From an uncultured Trueperaceae bacterium (GTDB lineage: Bacteria > Deinococcota > Deinococci > Deinococcales > Trueperaceae), in the NCBI GenBank assembly GCA_937907415.1, contig CALCHY010000407.1, positions 1-11,266 on the forward strand: a DNA stretch of 11,266 nucleotides, given 5' to 3'. The notes under the pieces are model-generated. The model was not told the DNA's origin. It saw only the letters and a program-made list of their open reading frames with translations, and did no database searches. Within the stretch, counting starts at the first letter, position 1, and the number at the start of each line of letters is the position of its first letter. Below, one piece after another: positions 1 to 5,502 of this stretch. The translations under genes and the position numbers were made by a program.

Positions 1-53
1 GCACGTCATTCGTAATGATGGGGTCGTAGGTTCGATTCCTATCTCCGGCACCA
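1..53 (+). tRNA. tRNA-Thr(CGT), 3' part only (window starts inside the gene)
   Basis: The first 53 bases are the 3' two thirds of a tRNA on the plus strand. The anticodon stem is 4-8 paired with 16-20 around loop TTCGTAA (9-15), which gives anticodon CGT (threonine, codon ACG). Variable bases lie at 21-25, the T-stem GTAGG/CCTAT encloses TTCGATT (26-42), the 3' acceptor strand is CTCCGGC (43-49), the discriminator is A, and CCA is encoded. The 5' acceptor strand and most of the D-arm lie to the left of the window. This copy should be the working tRNA whose 3' end was rebuilt by the integrated element, because the second copy at the right end lacks any 5' half. The identification as Thr(CGT) rests on the anticodon loop and on resemblance to known proteobacterial tRNA-Thr(CGT). 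Confidence 0.9.
8..53 (+). repeat. Left attachment-site repeat (att, inside tRNA-Thr)
   Basis: Bases 8-53 form a direct repeat with 11212-11257. ATTCGTAATG is shared, the next four bases differ (ATGG here, CGTA on the right), bases 22-42 are a 21-bp identical core, one base differs (C43 versus T11247), and TCCGGCACCA is shared. Tyrosine integrases of the tRNA-targeting type recombine within such tRNA 3' segments, so the crossover most likely lies in the identical core. Confidence 0.88.
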
Positions 54-60
54 ATGAGAC

Positions 61-90
61 AAGAAGGGCAGCCCACGGGCTGCCCTTCTT
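61..90. terminator. Bidirectional hairpin terminator after tRNA-Thr and the leftmost operon
   Basis: A perfect 14-bp inverted repeat: AAGAAGGGCAGCCC (61-74) pairs with GGGCTGCCCTTCTT (77-90) across two bases. It sits 8 bases past the tRNA CCA on the plus strand and 11 bases past the stop of the minus-strand gene at 102. It can therefore stop transcription from both sides and insulate the tRNA from the element. The T-run on each strand is short and lies within the stem. Confidence 0.8.
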
Positions 91-101
91 GCTTGCGGCC
101 G

Positions 102-614
102 TTACGCCGCCCGCTTCCTGTTGCTCGCCAAGGAGCACTCGAAGTCGACGGTTCGCGCCTGGGCGTACTCCTCGCGGGCGCGCCTCACCAGCTCCGCCAC
201 CTGCGCCTCACCGGCACCGCGCAGCTTGCCCTCGGCCAGTCGCTTGGCGTACTCCATCACGGTCAGCGAGAGCCACTCCTCGCCGAACAGTTCGCGCAGG
301 TCGAGGTAGGCGTCGAGCGACTTGAACGGGCAGCCCTGGCCGAGTTCGAGTCCCCCGTCCTCGAAGTTCGGGTTGCTCGGATCGTTGTACGACTCGAACA
401 GCCTGTCGTGGCCGACCAGCCCGTCGATGGCTTCGTACAGTCCGTCGGCGTCGAAGTGCTCGCGTCCTCCGCGCTCCCGCATTGCAGTTTCGGCCGCGAT
501 AGCGCGGACGCCGGATGCGTGTTCCATCTCCAGTCCGACCAGCTCGATCTCGTACAGGTTGGAGTTCATGACGTTCTCGTAGACCAGCTTGGCGATGTTG
601 TTGGTGTTTGCCAT
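102..614 (-). CDS. Hypothetical acidic protein, 170 aa
   Basis: I do not recognise this protein. It starts with ATG at 614 behind AGGAG, nine bases upstream. It is rich in Glu and Asp (for example EIELVGLEMEH near residue 22 and HFDADGLYEAID near 53) and contains a conserved-looking central stretch NPNFEDGG (residues 81-88). The C-terminal part from about residue 97 is predicted by eye to be helical and ends in a basic tail (NRKRAA). There is no signal peptide, membrane segment or metal motif. It is the last gene of a three-gene minus-strand operon and runs into the hairpin at 61-90, right beside the tRNA. That end position is where satellites and islands often carry accessory cargo, so a host- or phage-interaction role is possible but unproven. 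Confidence 0.8.
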   Translation of the reverse strand: MANTNNIAKLVYENVMNSNLYEIELVGLEMEHASGVRAIAAETAMRERGGREHFDADGLYEAIDGLVGHDRLFESYNDPSNPNFEDGGLELGQGCPFKSLDAYLDLRELFGEEWLSLTVMEYAKRLAEGKLRGAGEAQVAELVRRAREEYAQARTVDFECSLASNRKRAA

Positions 615-626
615 GATGTCTTTCTC

Positions 627-896
627 CTAGATGTTGGTTTCAGTGGTTGAGGCAGCCAGCTCGGTGCGCAGCTTGACGAGGTCGATGGCCTTGCTCGCTT
701 CGCTCAGGAGCACTTCCAGCGCATTGAAGTCCGGCGATTCCGCAGCGGCGACCTCGTCGATGCGGTCGGCGATGGACAGCAGCAGCTGGTAGTCGCCCCT
801 GTCGAGGTTCGTGCGGCATGCGCGGAGGTGGAGGCGGACCGGCACGGTTCCGCGGAGGTAGCGCCGGGCGCTTCCGACTTCGTTCTTTGCGGTCAT
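627..896 (-). CDS. Hypothetical small helical protein, 89 aa
   Basis: No family is recognised. An upstream in-frame ATG at 905 is only one base from the AGGAG Shine-Dalgarno sequence. The ATG at 896 (protein MTAKNEVGSARRYL...) has better spacing of nine bases and is preferred; the longer form would be 92 aa. The N-terminus is basic (ARRYLRGTVPVRLHLRACR) and the rest looks like two amphipathic helices (residues about 34-50 and 58-78). The stop codon of the preceding gene (TGA, 910-912) forms part of this gene's Shine-Dalgarno sequence, so the two genes are probably translationally coupled. It is the middle gene of the left-end operon. A small partner or regulatory protein is possible, but nothing in the sequence identifies a function. 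Confidence 0.75.
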   Translation of the reverse strand: MTAKNEVGSARRYLRGTVPVRLHLRACRTNLDRGDYQLLLSIADRIDEVAAAESPDFNALEVLLSEASKAIDLVKLRTELAASTTETNI

Positions 897-909
897 GTTG
901 GTCATCTCC

Positions 910-1374
910 TCACGCGGCCTTCTTCTCGGGCTTGCCGTCGGCGAACTTGAAGCAGTCGTAGGCGGCTCGCGCGTTGTTCCAGGCGCGACGTGAGGCTGCG
1001 TCGGCCCTTTCCTTGCTCATGCCGTCGAATGCGATCAGGTAGTCGCGTAGCGCGAGGCGCGGCCAGTCGTCCAGTCCGTATGCCTTTGCCAGCGCGATGC
1101 AGGTCTCGGCCCGGTCGTTGGACTCGTCGCCCTCGTCCTGGCCGCTGAAGGCGGACTCTTCGCCGACGTCCTCGATGATCGCCTCGAACAGCGACCCCGC
1201 GCCCTCTCCGTCGTAGTTGATGTCCTCGGGCAGTCCGCCGGACAGGCGCTTCCAGGCCGACACCACCCAGACGGCGTCGCCTGAGGCGAACCCGTTCCTG
1301 TTCTCCGTCAGGTGGTGGCGCGCCAGCTCATAGATGCCCGGCACGCGGGCCTCGCTTTCGTTGTTGGTACTCAT
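910..1374 (-). CDS. Hypothetical acidic protein, 154 aa
   Basis: First gene of the left-end operon. The reading frame is open up to 1536, but the start at 1374 (MSTNNESEARVPG) has GAGGAG at a normal distance. The extra 54 residues upstream look like translated leader and include a hairpin-forming sequence. The protein has an N-terminal helical part, a strongly acidic middle (EAIIEDVGEESAFSGQDEGDE, about residues 64-84) and a C-terminal helical part with SKERADAASRRAWNNAR, ending in a basic tail. I see no catalytic motif, membrane segment or known domain. Its overlap with the next gene's ribosome-binding site suggests coordinated production of the three proteins of this operon. Function unknown; cargo or helper-interaction roles would fit the location. 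Confidence 0.78.
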   Translation of the reverse strand: MSTNNESEARVPGIYELARHHLTENRNGFASGDAVWVVSAWKRLSGGLPEDINYDGEGAGSLFEAIIEDVGEESAFSGQDEGDESNDRAETCIALAKAYGLDDWPRLALRDYLIAFDGMSKERADAASRRAWNNARAAYDCFKFADGKPEKKAA

Positions 1375-1406
1375 GGTTACTGCTCCTCTAATCGTCGGTT
1401 GATGGG

Positions 1407-1424
1407 AGCCGGGCGTCCCCGGCT
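1407..1424. promoter_or_regulatory. Hairpin in the leader of the left-end operon
   Basis: AGCCGGG (1407-1413) pairs with CCCGGCT (1418-1424) around four bases, 33 bases upstream of the start codon at 1374 on the minus strand. It could be an operator dyad or a leader hairpin. A weaker AGCC...GGCT arrangement lies in the leader of the operon that starts at 3631. Confidence 0.4.
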
Positions 1425-1501
1425 GACCCGCTGTCATCGCGATGGGATGCAGTATCGGAAGCCCGTCAATGGCAGTAACCCATGATTTGTTGAAACTGTC
1501 G

Positions 1502-1514
1502 TTTGCCCAGCAAA
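1502..1514. promoter_or_regulatory. Operator-like palindrome between divergent genes
   Basis: TTTGC (1502-1506) and GCAAA (1510-1514) are inverted around CCA. The palindrome lies in the 235-base gap between the divergent starts at 1374 (minus) and 1610 (plus), where both promoters must be. No convincing -35/-10 pair was found; AATAAT near 1522 is a possible -10 for the plus-strand gene, but a well-spaced -35 is not evident. Confidence 0.3.
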
Positions 1515-1609
1515 TCTCGGGAATAATGATTGACACCGCAGGGGGCTACTGACAGGCCGTCGGGGGCATGGCATATCTGCGCGGGGCACATTCACAGAGG
1601 GGGAAGCCT

Positions 1610-2137
1610 ATGAGGTGGTTTGGGGTATTTATCGTGGCGCTGCTTTTGACGACTGCATCGGGGCTGGCGTCGGCGAAGAAGGCGCCGCTCACGGAGGAGG
1701 ACCGCACGGTCGTGCAGGTGTTCGAGGTGCCCGGCTACACGAAGGATCAGGTGTACAGCGCTGCGAGGATGTGGATCGCGGAGAACTTCAAGTCGGCGAA
1801 GGCCGTCATCGAGTACGAGAACAGGGACGAGGGGACGATCATCGGGAACGGGATCATCAACTATCCCTGCGGAGGCGCGTTCTCCTGCATGGCGAAAGCG
1901 GACTGGACCGTTCCCTTCACCATGCGCGTGGAGTCCAAGGACGGCAGATTCCGACTGACTTTCACCAACGTCCATCTCGCGTGGCCCGCGAGCTACGGGT
2001 CCGGCATAGTGACGCCAGCGCACGACGGCCCAGTAAACCAGCGCTCGGACATGGAGAAGATCGGGCCCGAACTGTTGAAGCTAGGGGAAAGAATCCAAGC
2101 GAGCATGGGCAACGCTGCGGACTCCGACGATTGGTAG
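1610..2137 (+). CDS. Exported DUF4468-like protein, 175 aa (lone plus-strand cargo gene)
   Basis: The start at 1610 (MRWFGVFIV) follows AGGGGGAAG; a longer frame from 1568 lacks support. Residues 1-22 form a classic signal peptide: Met-Arg, a hydrophobic core FGVFIVALLL, then ASGLASA with a likely cut after Ala22. There is no lipobox cysteine, so a soluble periplasmic or secreted protein is expected. The mature part (VFEVPGY-TKDQVYSAARMWIAENF-KSAKAVIEYENRDEGTIIGNG) fits the pattern of DUF4468 domains, which have a TBP-like fold and unknown function. C87 and C93 could form a disulfide. It is the only gene opposite to the rest of the element and has its own upstream gap and terminator, like a phage 'moron' expressed from the integrated state. 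The domain assignment is from memory of the pattern. The role in the host is unknown. Confidence 0.82.
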   Translation: MRWFGVFIVALLLTTASGLASAKKAPLTEEDRTVVQVFEVPGYTKDQVYSAARMWIAENFKSAKAVIEYENRDEGTIIGNGIINYPCGGAFSCMAKADWTVPFTMRVESKDGRFRLTFTNVHLAWPASYGSGIVTPAHDGPVNQRSDMEKIGPELLKLGERIQASMGNAADSDDW

Positions 2138-2185
2138 CCGCCTGATCCATAGTCGGCGCGCTGAACTCCACAAGCGCATGAAAGG

Positions 2186-2214
2186 AAAGGGCCACCGTGA
2201 CGGTGGCCCTTTTT
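2186..2214. terminator. Bidirectional Rho-independent terminator
   Basis: A 12-bp perfect stem, AAAGGGCCACCG (2186-2197) with CGGTGGCCCTTT (2201-2212), closes a TGA loop and is followed by a T-run on the plus strand. On the minus strand the stem is followed by TTTCCTTTC. It separates the convergent plus-strand DUF4468-like gene (stop at 2137) from the minus-strand HNH gene (stop at 2237) and can serve both. Confidence 0.88.
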
Positions 2215-2236
2215 CATACACGACGGGAGAACGGCG

Positions 2237-2863
2237 TCAGACGGGAGCGCGATCGACCAGCGCCTTGGCGAGTGTCAGCACAACCTCATCGGGGAAGTCG
2301 GCCCTCATGCAGTTGAAGGCCCAGCAGACCACGCGCACGTTGCCGGGCACGTACCCCTTTGAACAGTCCAGCCGGTCGATGCTTGGCGTCCACGGGTTTG
2401 CTTTGCTGGCTCCCTCGTGCTCCCAATGGAGTGGCAGACCCGTTGCAGAGCAAACCATCGGGGCCAGCATCGCCGCGACACACTCAAGCGACAGGGCGAA
2501 GGTCAAGCTGCGCTTCTTGGCGTTCTGCTTGCACTTCTGAAGCAAGCGCTTTGCGGGATATTCGATTGCCCAGCGCCGCAGTGACTCGGCATTCTTCTCG
2601 GGGTTATCGGCCTTCCAGCGCCGACTCGCCTCTCTGATCCTTTCCCTGTTCGCATCGCCGTTCTCGGCATACCAGCGTCGGGCAGAACTCCGCTCGACCT
2701 CAACCCATTTAGCACCATGACGGCGAAACTTCGCTCGGTAGCTCTTGAGCGTCGAGTTACCGGGCCTGCGACCCATGTCGGCTGCGCATAGCTCTGCGAG
2801 CTCATTCAGGTCCTCGACGCCTGCAGCCATGTGGCGAGTCGCTACCTGCATCAGTGATGCCAT
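2237..2863 (-). CDS. HNH endonuclease, phage type, 208 aa
   Basis: The C-terminal half matches phage-type HNH nucleases: C138-SATG, LPLHWE around H146, then PSIDRLDCSKGYVPGN (residues 160-175) with D163, R164, G170, Y171 and N175, and VCWAFNCMRADF with N184. In this family these residues form the beta-beta-alpha metal fold that cuts DNA. The N-terminal half is helical and basic, with NRERIREASRRWKADNP-type repeats common in front of such domains and likely to bind DNA. The start at 2863 follows GAGAGGAC. It is the last gene of the 3631-2237 unit, and its stop faces the shared terminator. It could be a homing-type nuclease, or a packaging or anti-phage nuclease: cos phages use an HNH protein alongside terminase. 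The sequence alone cannot decide between these. Confidence 0.82.
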   Translation of the reverse strand: MASLMQVATRHMAAGVEDLNELAELCAADMGRRPGNSTLKSYRAKFRRHGAKWVEVERSSARRWYAENGDANRERIREASRRWKADNPEKNAESLRRWAIEYPAKRLLQKCKQNAKKRSLTFALSLECVAAMLAPMVCSATGLPLHWEHEGASKANPWTPSIDRLDCSKGYVPGNVRVVCWAFNCMRADFPDEVVLTLAKALVDRAPV

Positions 2864-2894
2864 CTCGTCCTCTCGATCCTATTTCCTGACGCGC

Positions 2895-3404
2895 TCATGC
2901 TGTCGCGTCGTCCTCTTGGGCGACGCCGTCGGTCGCCGTGCTTCGCTGCCTCGGCGGGACCTCGATGCCCTGCTTGCGCATCTGGTTCGCATACCAGCGC
3001 ACAGACTTCGCTGTGGCCTGCGCGCCCGTGATCCGTCGATTTACCTCGGCGGCGATGCCGGCGTGGGGTGTGCCTGCCGGGTCCATGAGGAGCTGCCGAG
3101 CGAGTGCTCCCACGCCTTTACCTCGGGACGCTTTCTCGGTCGCGGTCTCGGGGATCAGGTCTATGGTCTTGGTGACCTCGGGCGCTTCGGCGACGTCGGC
3201 CTTCGGCTCTGCGCGCTTCGCGGTCGCCTTGGGCTTCTTCGGCTGCCCGGACGAGCTCAGGTCGATGTTCTTGTCGGCCGCGATCTGCTCGATGCGCGCG
3301 ACGAGCTTGGCTCGGGTGCTGAACGTCTTGGGACCTGCGGCTTTGTCGGCGATGCGGTTGTGCAGGTCCAGCAGTTCCTTGGTGGGCATCTCTTCCAGCT
3401 TCAT
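2895..3404 (-). CDS. Hypothetical two-domain protein, 169 aa
   Basis: The ATG at 3404 (MKLEEMPTKELL) is chosen because GAGGAG sits seven bases upstream; a GTG five codons earlier overlaps that Shine-Dalgarno sequence. Residues about 5-42 (TKELLDLHNRIADK...FSTRAKLVARIEQI) form a short helical module seen in front of various phage and plasmid proteins. A Lys/Ala/Pro-rich linker (52-92) follows. Residues 96-148 (GVGALARQLL...GIAAEVNRR...SVRWYANQMRKQGI) form a second helical module ending in a W-Y motif, and the extreme C-terminus is acidic. The layout of two small helical domains on a basic flexible linker suggests nucleic-acid binding, as inference. The previous gene's stop (TGA at 3416-3418) lies in its Shine-Dalgarno region, so coupling is likely. 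Confidence 0.78.
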   Translation of the reverse strand: MKLEEMPTKELLDLHNRIADKAAGPKTFSTRAKLVARIEQIAADKNIDLSSSGQPKKPKATAKRAEPKADVAEAPEVTKTIDLIPETATEKASRGKGVGALARQLLMDPAGTPHAGIAAEVNRRITGAQATAKSVRWYANQMRKQGIEVPPRQRSTATDGVAQEDDATA

Positions 3405-3415
3405 GGCTTCGCTCC

Positions 3416-3631
3416 TCACACGTTCCAGATGACTTCGGCGAGCTCCGCGGAGCTCGGGAGCTCGTAGAACTCGGTGAGCTTCCTGCGGCCGTCCTTCGTG
3501 ATGCCGACGAGCGGGGATTCGTCACCCCGCAGTGGGTGCTCGTAGAAGTCGATCTCGCCGACCCGACCGATGAGTGTCGGATTCATGGCGAGGAACCGGG
3601 TCGCGTTATCGGTGCTGGGCTTGTAGGTCAT
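3416..3631 (-). CDS. Hypothetical small protein, 71 aa
   Basis: Small gene with ATG at 3631 preceded by CGGAGA at good spacing. The protein (MTYKPSTDNATRFLAMNP...) has a mixed composition with a central strand-like part (GRVGEIDFYEHPLRGDESPLVGIT) and a C-terminal helix (SSAELAEVIW). I recognise no family. It heads the unit 3631-2237 and its stop overlaps the ribosome-binding region of the next gene, so the two are co-expressed. The small size and first-in-operon position are common for regulators or accessory phage proteins, but no DNA-binding motif is visible. Confidence 0.72.
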   Translation of the reverse strand: MTYKPSTDNATRFLAMNPTLIGRVGEIDFYEHPLRGDESPLVGITKDGRRKLTEFYELPSSAELAEVIWNV

Positions 3632-3725
3632 GGGTTTCTCCGGGTTGTTGGGTCCGCAGGGCCATTTGGTCGCGGTTCCCTCGATCCGGGAGCCCCCTGG
3701 AGGCTGTTTTCAGGCCATCTAACTG

Positions 3726-3738
3726 GCTGTCGGGATGC
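3726..3738 (-). promoter_or_regulatory. GGATGC motif upstream of the 3631-2237 unit
   Basis: On the minus strand the site reads GCATCCCGACAGC, 95 bases before the start at 3631. It matches the site at 4934-4946 (GCATCCGGTCAGC) at 11 of 13 positions. TTAGAT just downstream could serve as a -10 element. See the finding on the shared motif. Confidence 0.4.
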
Positions 3739-3756
3739 CCTGGTCCCTAAGCCCAT

Positions 3757-3788
3757 GAAAAAGAAGGGATGCCCGTCAGGACATCCCT
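3757..3788 (-). terminator. Rho-independent terminator of the 4849-3850 unit
   Basis: Read on the minus strand, AGGGATG (3788-3782) pairs with CATCCCT (3771-3765), with a further CC/GG pair inside. The stem is followed by TTCTTTTT (down to 3758). It lies 62 bases past the stop at 3850 and upstream of the next operon, so it closes the two-gene unit. Confidence 0.82.
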
Positions 3789-3849
3789 CCGAAACACGGC
3801 CGGACCACCATGTCTTCCGGGCACCCTGGCCCGACCGGGTTTGCTCGGG

Positions 3850-4131
3850 TCAGGCCGGGAGGAAGGCCAGGTGCGCCATCCCCGACCCCAGGGCGTCCGC
3901 CCTGCGCTTGGTCTCCCGGTCCACGTACAGGTCCAGCGCGCGGCAGTACGGCTGTCCGGCCAGTGCCGCGGCCTCGTCGAACTGCTCGGAGCCGACGGCC
4001 ACGCCGTTGCGGGCGGCGGCGGCTTCAAGCTCGGGGAACGGGTCGCACCTGTGCTGGATCGCCGCGACCAGGGCCGCGAGTGCCAGCATCGCCGGGTGGC
4101 ACGGTGGGTAGTGGGCGCGTCGGTCAGTCAT
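3850..4131 (-). CDS. Hypothetical small protein, 93 aa
   Basis: The start ATG (4131-4129) overlaps the upstream gene's stop: ATGACTGA holds both, an 8-base overlap typical of translational coupling. The protein begins MTDRRAHYPPCHPAMLALAALV and is mostly helical and alanine-rich. Residues 14-26 are hydrophobic, but too short and interrupted to be a convincing membrane span. Four charged or aromatic blocks follow (HRCDPFPELEAAAARNG; EQFDEAAALAG; RALDLYVDRETKRRADALG). No motif is recognised. It ends 62 bases before the terminator at 3757-3788. The overlap with the helix-rich protein suggests the two act together. Confidence 0.75.
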   Translation of the reverse strand: MTDRRAHYPPCHPAMLALAALVAAIQHRCDPFPELEAAAARNGVAVGSEQFDEAAALAGQPYCRALDLYVDRETKRRADALGSGMAHLAFLPA

Positions 4132-4849
4132 CGCCGTCGCCCCCGATCAGGTCGTGGTCGATCTCCTGCTCGCGCATGGCGAGCTGCACCGAGCTGAGCG
4201 GGTTCGACTTGCCGGAGTTCCAGGCCCGGATGGCGACCAGGATGCCCTGGAGGCGCGCGTCGCCCAGCTTGATGTACTCCTGGACCTTCAGGAAGTCGTC
4301 CTGCTTCATCGCCGACGCCAGCTCCACCGGGCCGACCGGGCGGTCCTTGCTGGGCATGCGGTCGATCAGGGACAGCACGGCCGAGGCAAGGGCGACGTTG
4401 CGCGTGCCGACGGCGACCTGGGCCATGTGGCCGAGCTCGGCCGGGCCGGCGTGCTGGAGCTGCTGGAGGTACTCGGTTCGCTTGGGGTCGCCCAGGGCCG
4501 CGCGGGCCAGGACCTTCGCCGGGGAGTCGTAGAACTGGCGCTGGCCGATCAGCTGGGCGTGCGGGGCGCCCGCGTCCTTGAGGATCTTGTCCAGCTCGGC
4601 CTTGGAGTTGTCCTTGATCTCGCGGACGGTGGCGATGGTCTCGTGCTCGGCAAAGCGGGCGACGTCAGCCCCGCCGATGCCGGGGGCGCTCTTCCAGCGC
4701 GCGGCGATCTGCTGCTTGCGGGTCGCGATGTCCTTGTTCAGCCGCTCGAGCGTAGAGAGGGTGCGCTTGTGCAGCAGGTCCAGGGTCGAGGCAAGCTCGC
4801 CGATCTGCTGGGTGCTGAGGAGAGGGGTGTCGCTGAGGGTGATCTTCAT
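4124..4849 (-). CDS. Hypothetical helix-rich protein, 241 aa
   Basis: The frame is open much further upstream, but the ATG at 4849 (MKITLSDTPLLSTQQIGELAST) follows AGGAG and the sequence in front of it reads as non-coding leader, so that start is used. Residues about 12-93 are a long run of charged and leucine-spaced helix (LDLLHKRTLSTLERLNKDIATRKQQI; ATVREIKDNSKAELDKIL) with coiled-coil character. Residues 95-210 are also mainly helical, and the C-terminus is acidic (IGGDGDD). There is no catalytic motif, transmembrane span or signal peptide. I do not recognise the family. Coiled-coil proteins in satellites include capsid-size scaffolds and regulators, so such a role is conceivable, but nothing in the sequence proves it. 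The gene is coupled to the following 93-residue protein. Confidence 0.78.
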   Translation of the reverse strand: MKITLSDTPLLSTQQIGELASTLDLLHKRTLSTLERLNKDIATRKQQIAARWKSAPGIGGADVARFAEHETIATVREIKDNSKAELDKILKDAGAPHAQLIGQRQFYDSPAKVLARAALGDPKRTEYLQQLQHAGPAELGHMAQVAVGTRNVALASAVLSLIDRMPSKDRPVGPVELASAMKQDDFLKVQEYIKLGDARLQGILVAIRAWNSGKSNPLSSVQLAMREQEIDHDLIGGDGDD

Positions 4850-4933
4850 GGCTCGTTGGCTCCTGTGAGGTTGGTCCTCCGGTCGCCTGTCACGAGCGCA
4901 TCCCCAGCCGTGGGGTGGTCTGCGCGCCAATGC

Positions 4934-4946
4934 GCTGACCGGATGC
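4934..4946 (-). promoter_or_regulatory. GGATGC motif upstream of the 4849-3850 unit
   Basis: On the minus strand the site reads GCATCCGGTCAGC, 85 bases before the start at 4849. It is nearly identical to the site at 3726-3738. A looser copy lies upstream of the terS-like gene (6341-6353) and another upstream of the left-end operon (1438-1450). Confidence 0.4.
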
Positions 4947-5073
4947 CTGCAATGTGTCGCGGAGCGTTGGGCGCGAACGCCATCGTTTCCCGGACGTGTT
5001 TCCCTCGAAGCTGCCGCCGTCACTGCGGCTTGCGAATCATGGGCTTGGCATCGCGCCGCCCACTGATGGAATG

Positions 5074-5502
5074 TCAGGCGTCCTTGGCTGGCGCGCTGCC
5101 CAGGCCGCCGCACTCCTCGCACATGCGCACGCGCACCACGTCGTCGGAGAAGGTGAAGCGGGCGCAGCACATGCAGCGGAGCCAGCCGATGCGGCGCACC
5201 ACCTTGGGCGGTCCCTCGTTGAGGTCCAGCACCTCGGCGCGCCGGGTGCCGCCGTCGCAAGGCCAGCGGGCTGGCTCGACCAGTGCCCTGGCGATGCGCC
5301 TGTCCTCGGGCCTCAGTTCGCGCCGGCCCGGCGTGGCGCCGAGCCATCGGTAGCTCGGGTGCCTGGGGTCGTGGCAGCGCGCCGTCACGGCGCTGTACCC
5401 GATCCCCACGGCTGCCGCGGCCGACCTGGCGGAGGGGTATCGCACCCCGTCCACCTCGACGGCGACCGCGTGCCCGTTAGTGCCCGCGGTTGACGCTGCC
5501 AT
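5074..5502 (-). CDS. Zinc-ribbon protein with NUMOD/HTH-like N-terminus, 142 aa
   Basis: The start is ATG at 5502 or GTG at 5508; both follow GAGGGG. Residues about 13-55 (VAVEVDGVRYPSARSAAAAVG, then YSAVTARCHDPRHPSYRWLG) resemble the NUMOD-type helix-turn-helix modules found next to phage nucleases and regulators, which suggests DNA binding. The C-terminal part has CMCC...CEEC, a CxxC-x14-CxxC arrangement (C110, C113, C128, C131 in this numbering) followed by GG, as in small phage zinc ribbons. The middle (about 57-95) is basic and probably a linker. The gene overlaps the preceding gene by about 26-32 bases in a terS-like operon. A satellite-encoded transcription activator or a DNA-packaging partner would fit the context. 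Both are inference; the zinc ribbon is the part I am most sure of. Confidence 0.78.
   Translation of the reverse strand: MAASTAGTNGHAVAVEVDGVRYPSARSAAAAVGIGYSAVTARCHDPRHPSYRWLGATPGRRELRPEDRRIARALVEPARWPCDGGTRRAEVLDLNEGPPKVVRRIGWLRCMCCARFTFSDDVVRVRMCEECGGLGSAPAKDA

Noticed and set aside
1375..1536. N-terminal extension of the left-operon first protein to 1536
   Set aside because: The extra residues cover a leader with a hairpin and a palindrome, and the internal ATG at 1374 has GAGGAG at the right distance.
4850..5347. N-terminal extension of the helix-rich protein up to 5347 (407 codons in all)
   Set aside because: The extension is Arg/Ala/His-rich, overlaps the zinc-ribbon gene in another frame, and the ATG at 4849 has a good ribosome-binding site.
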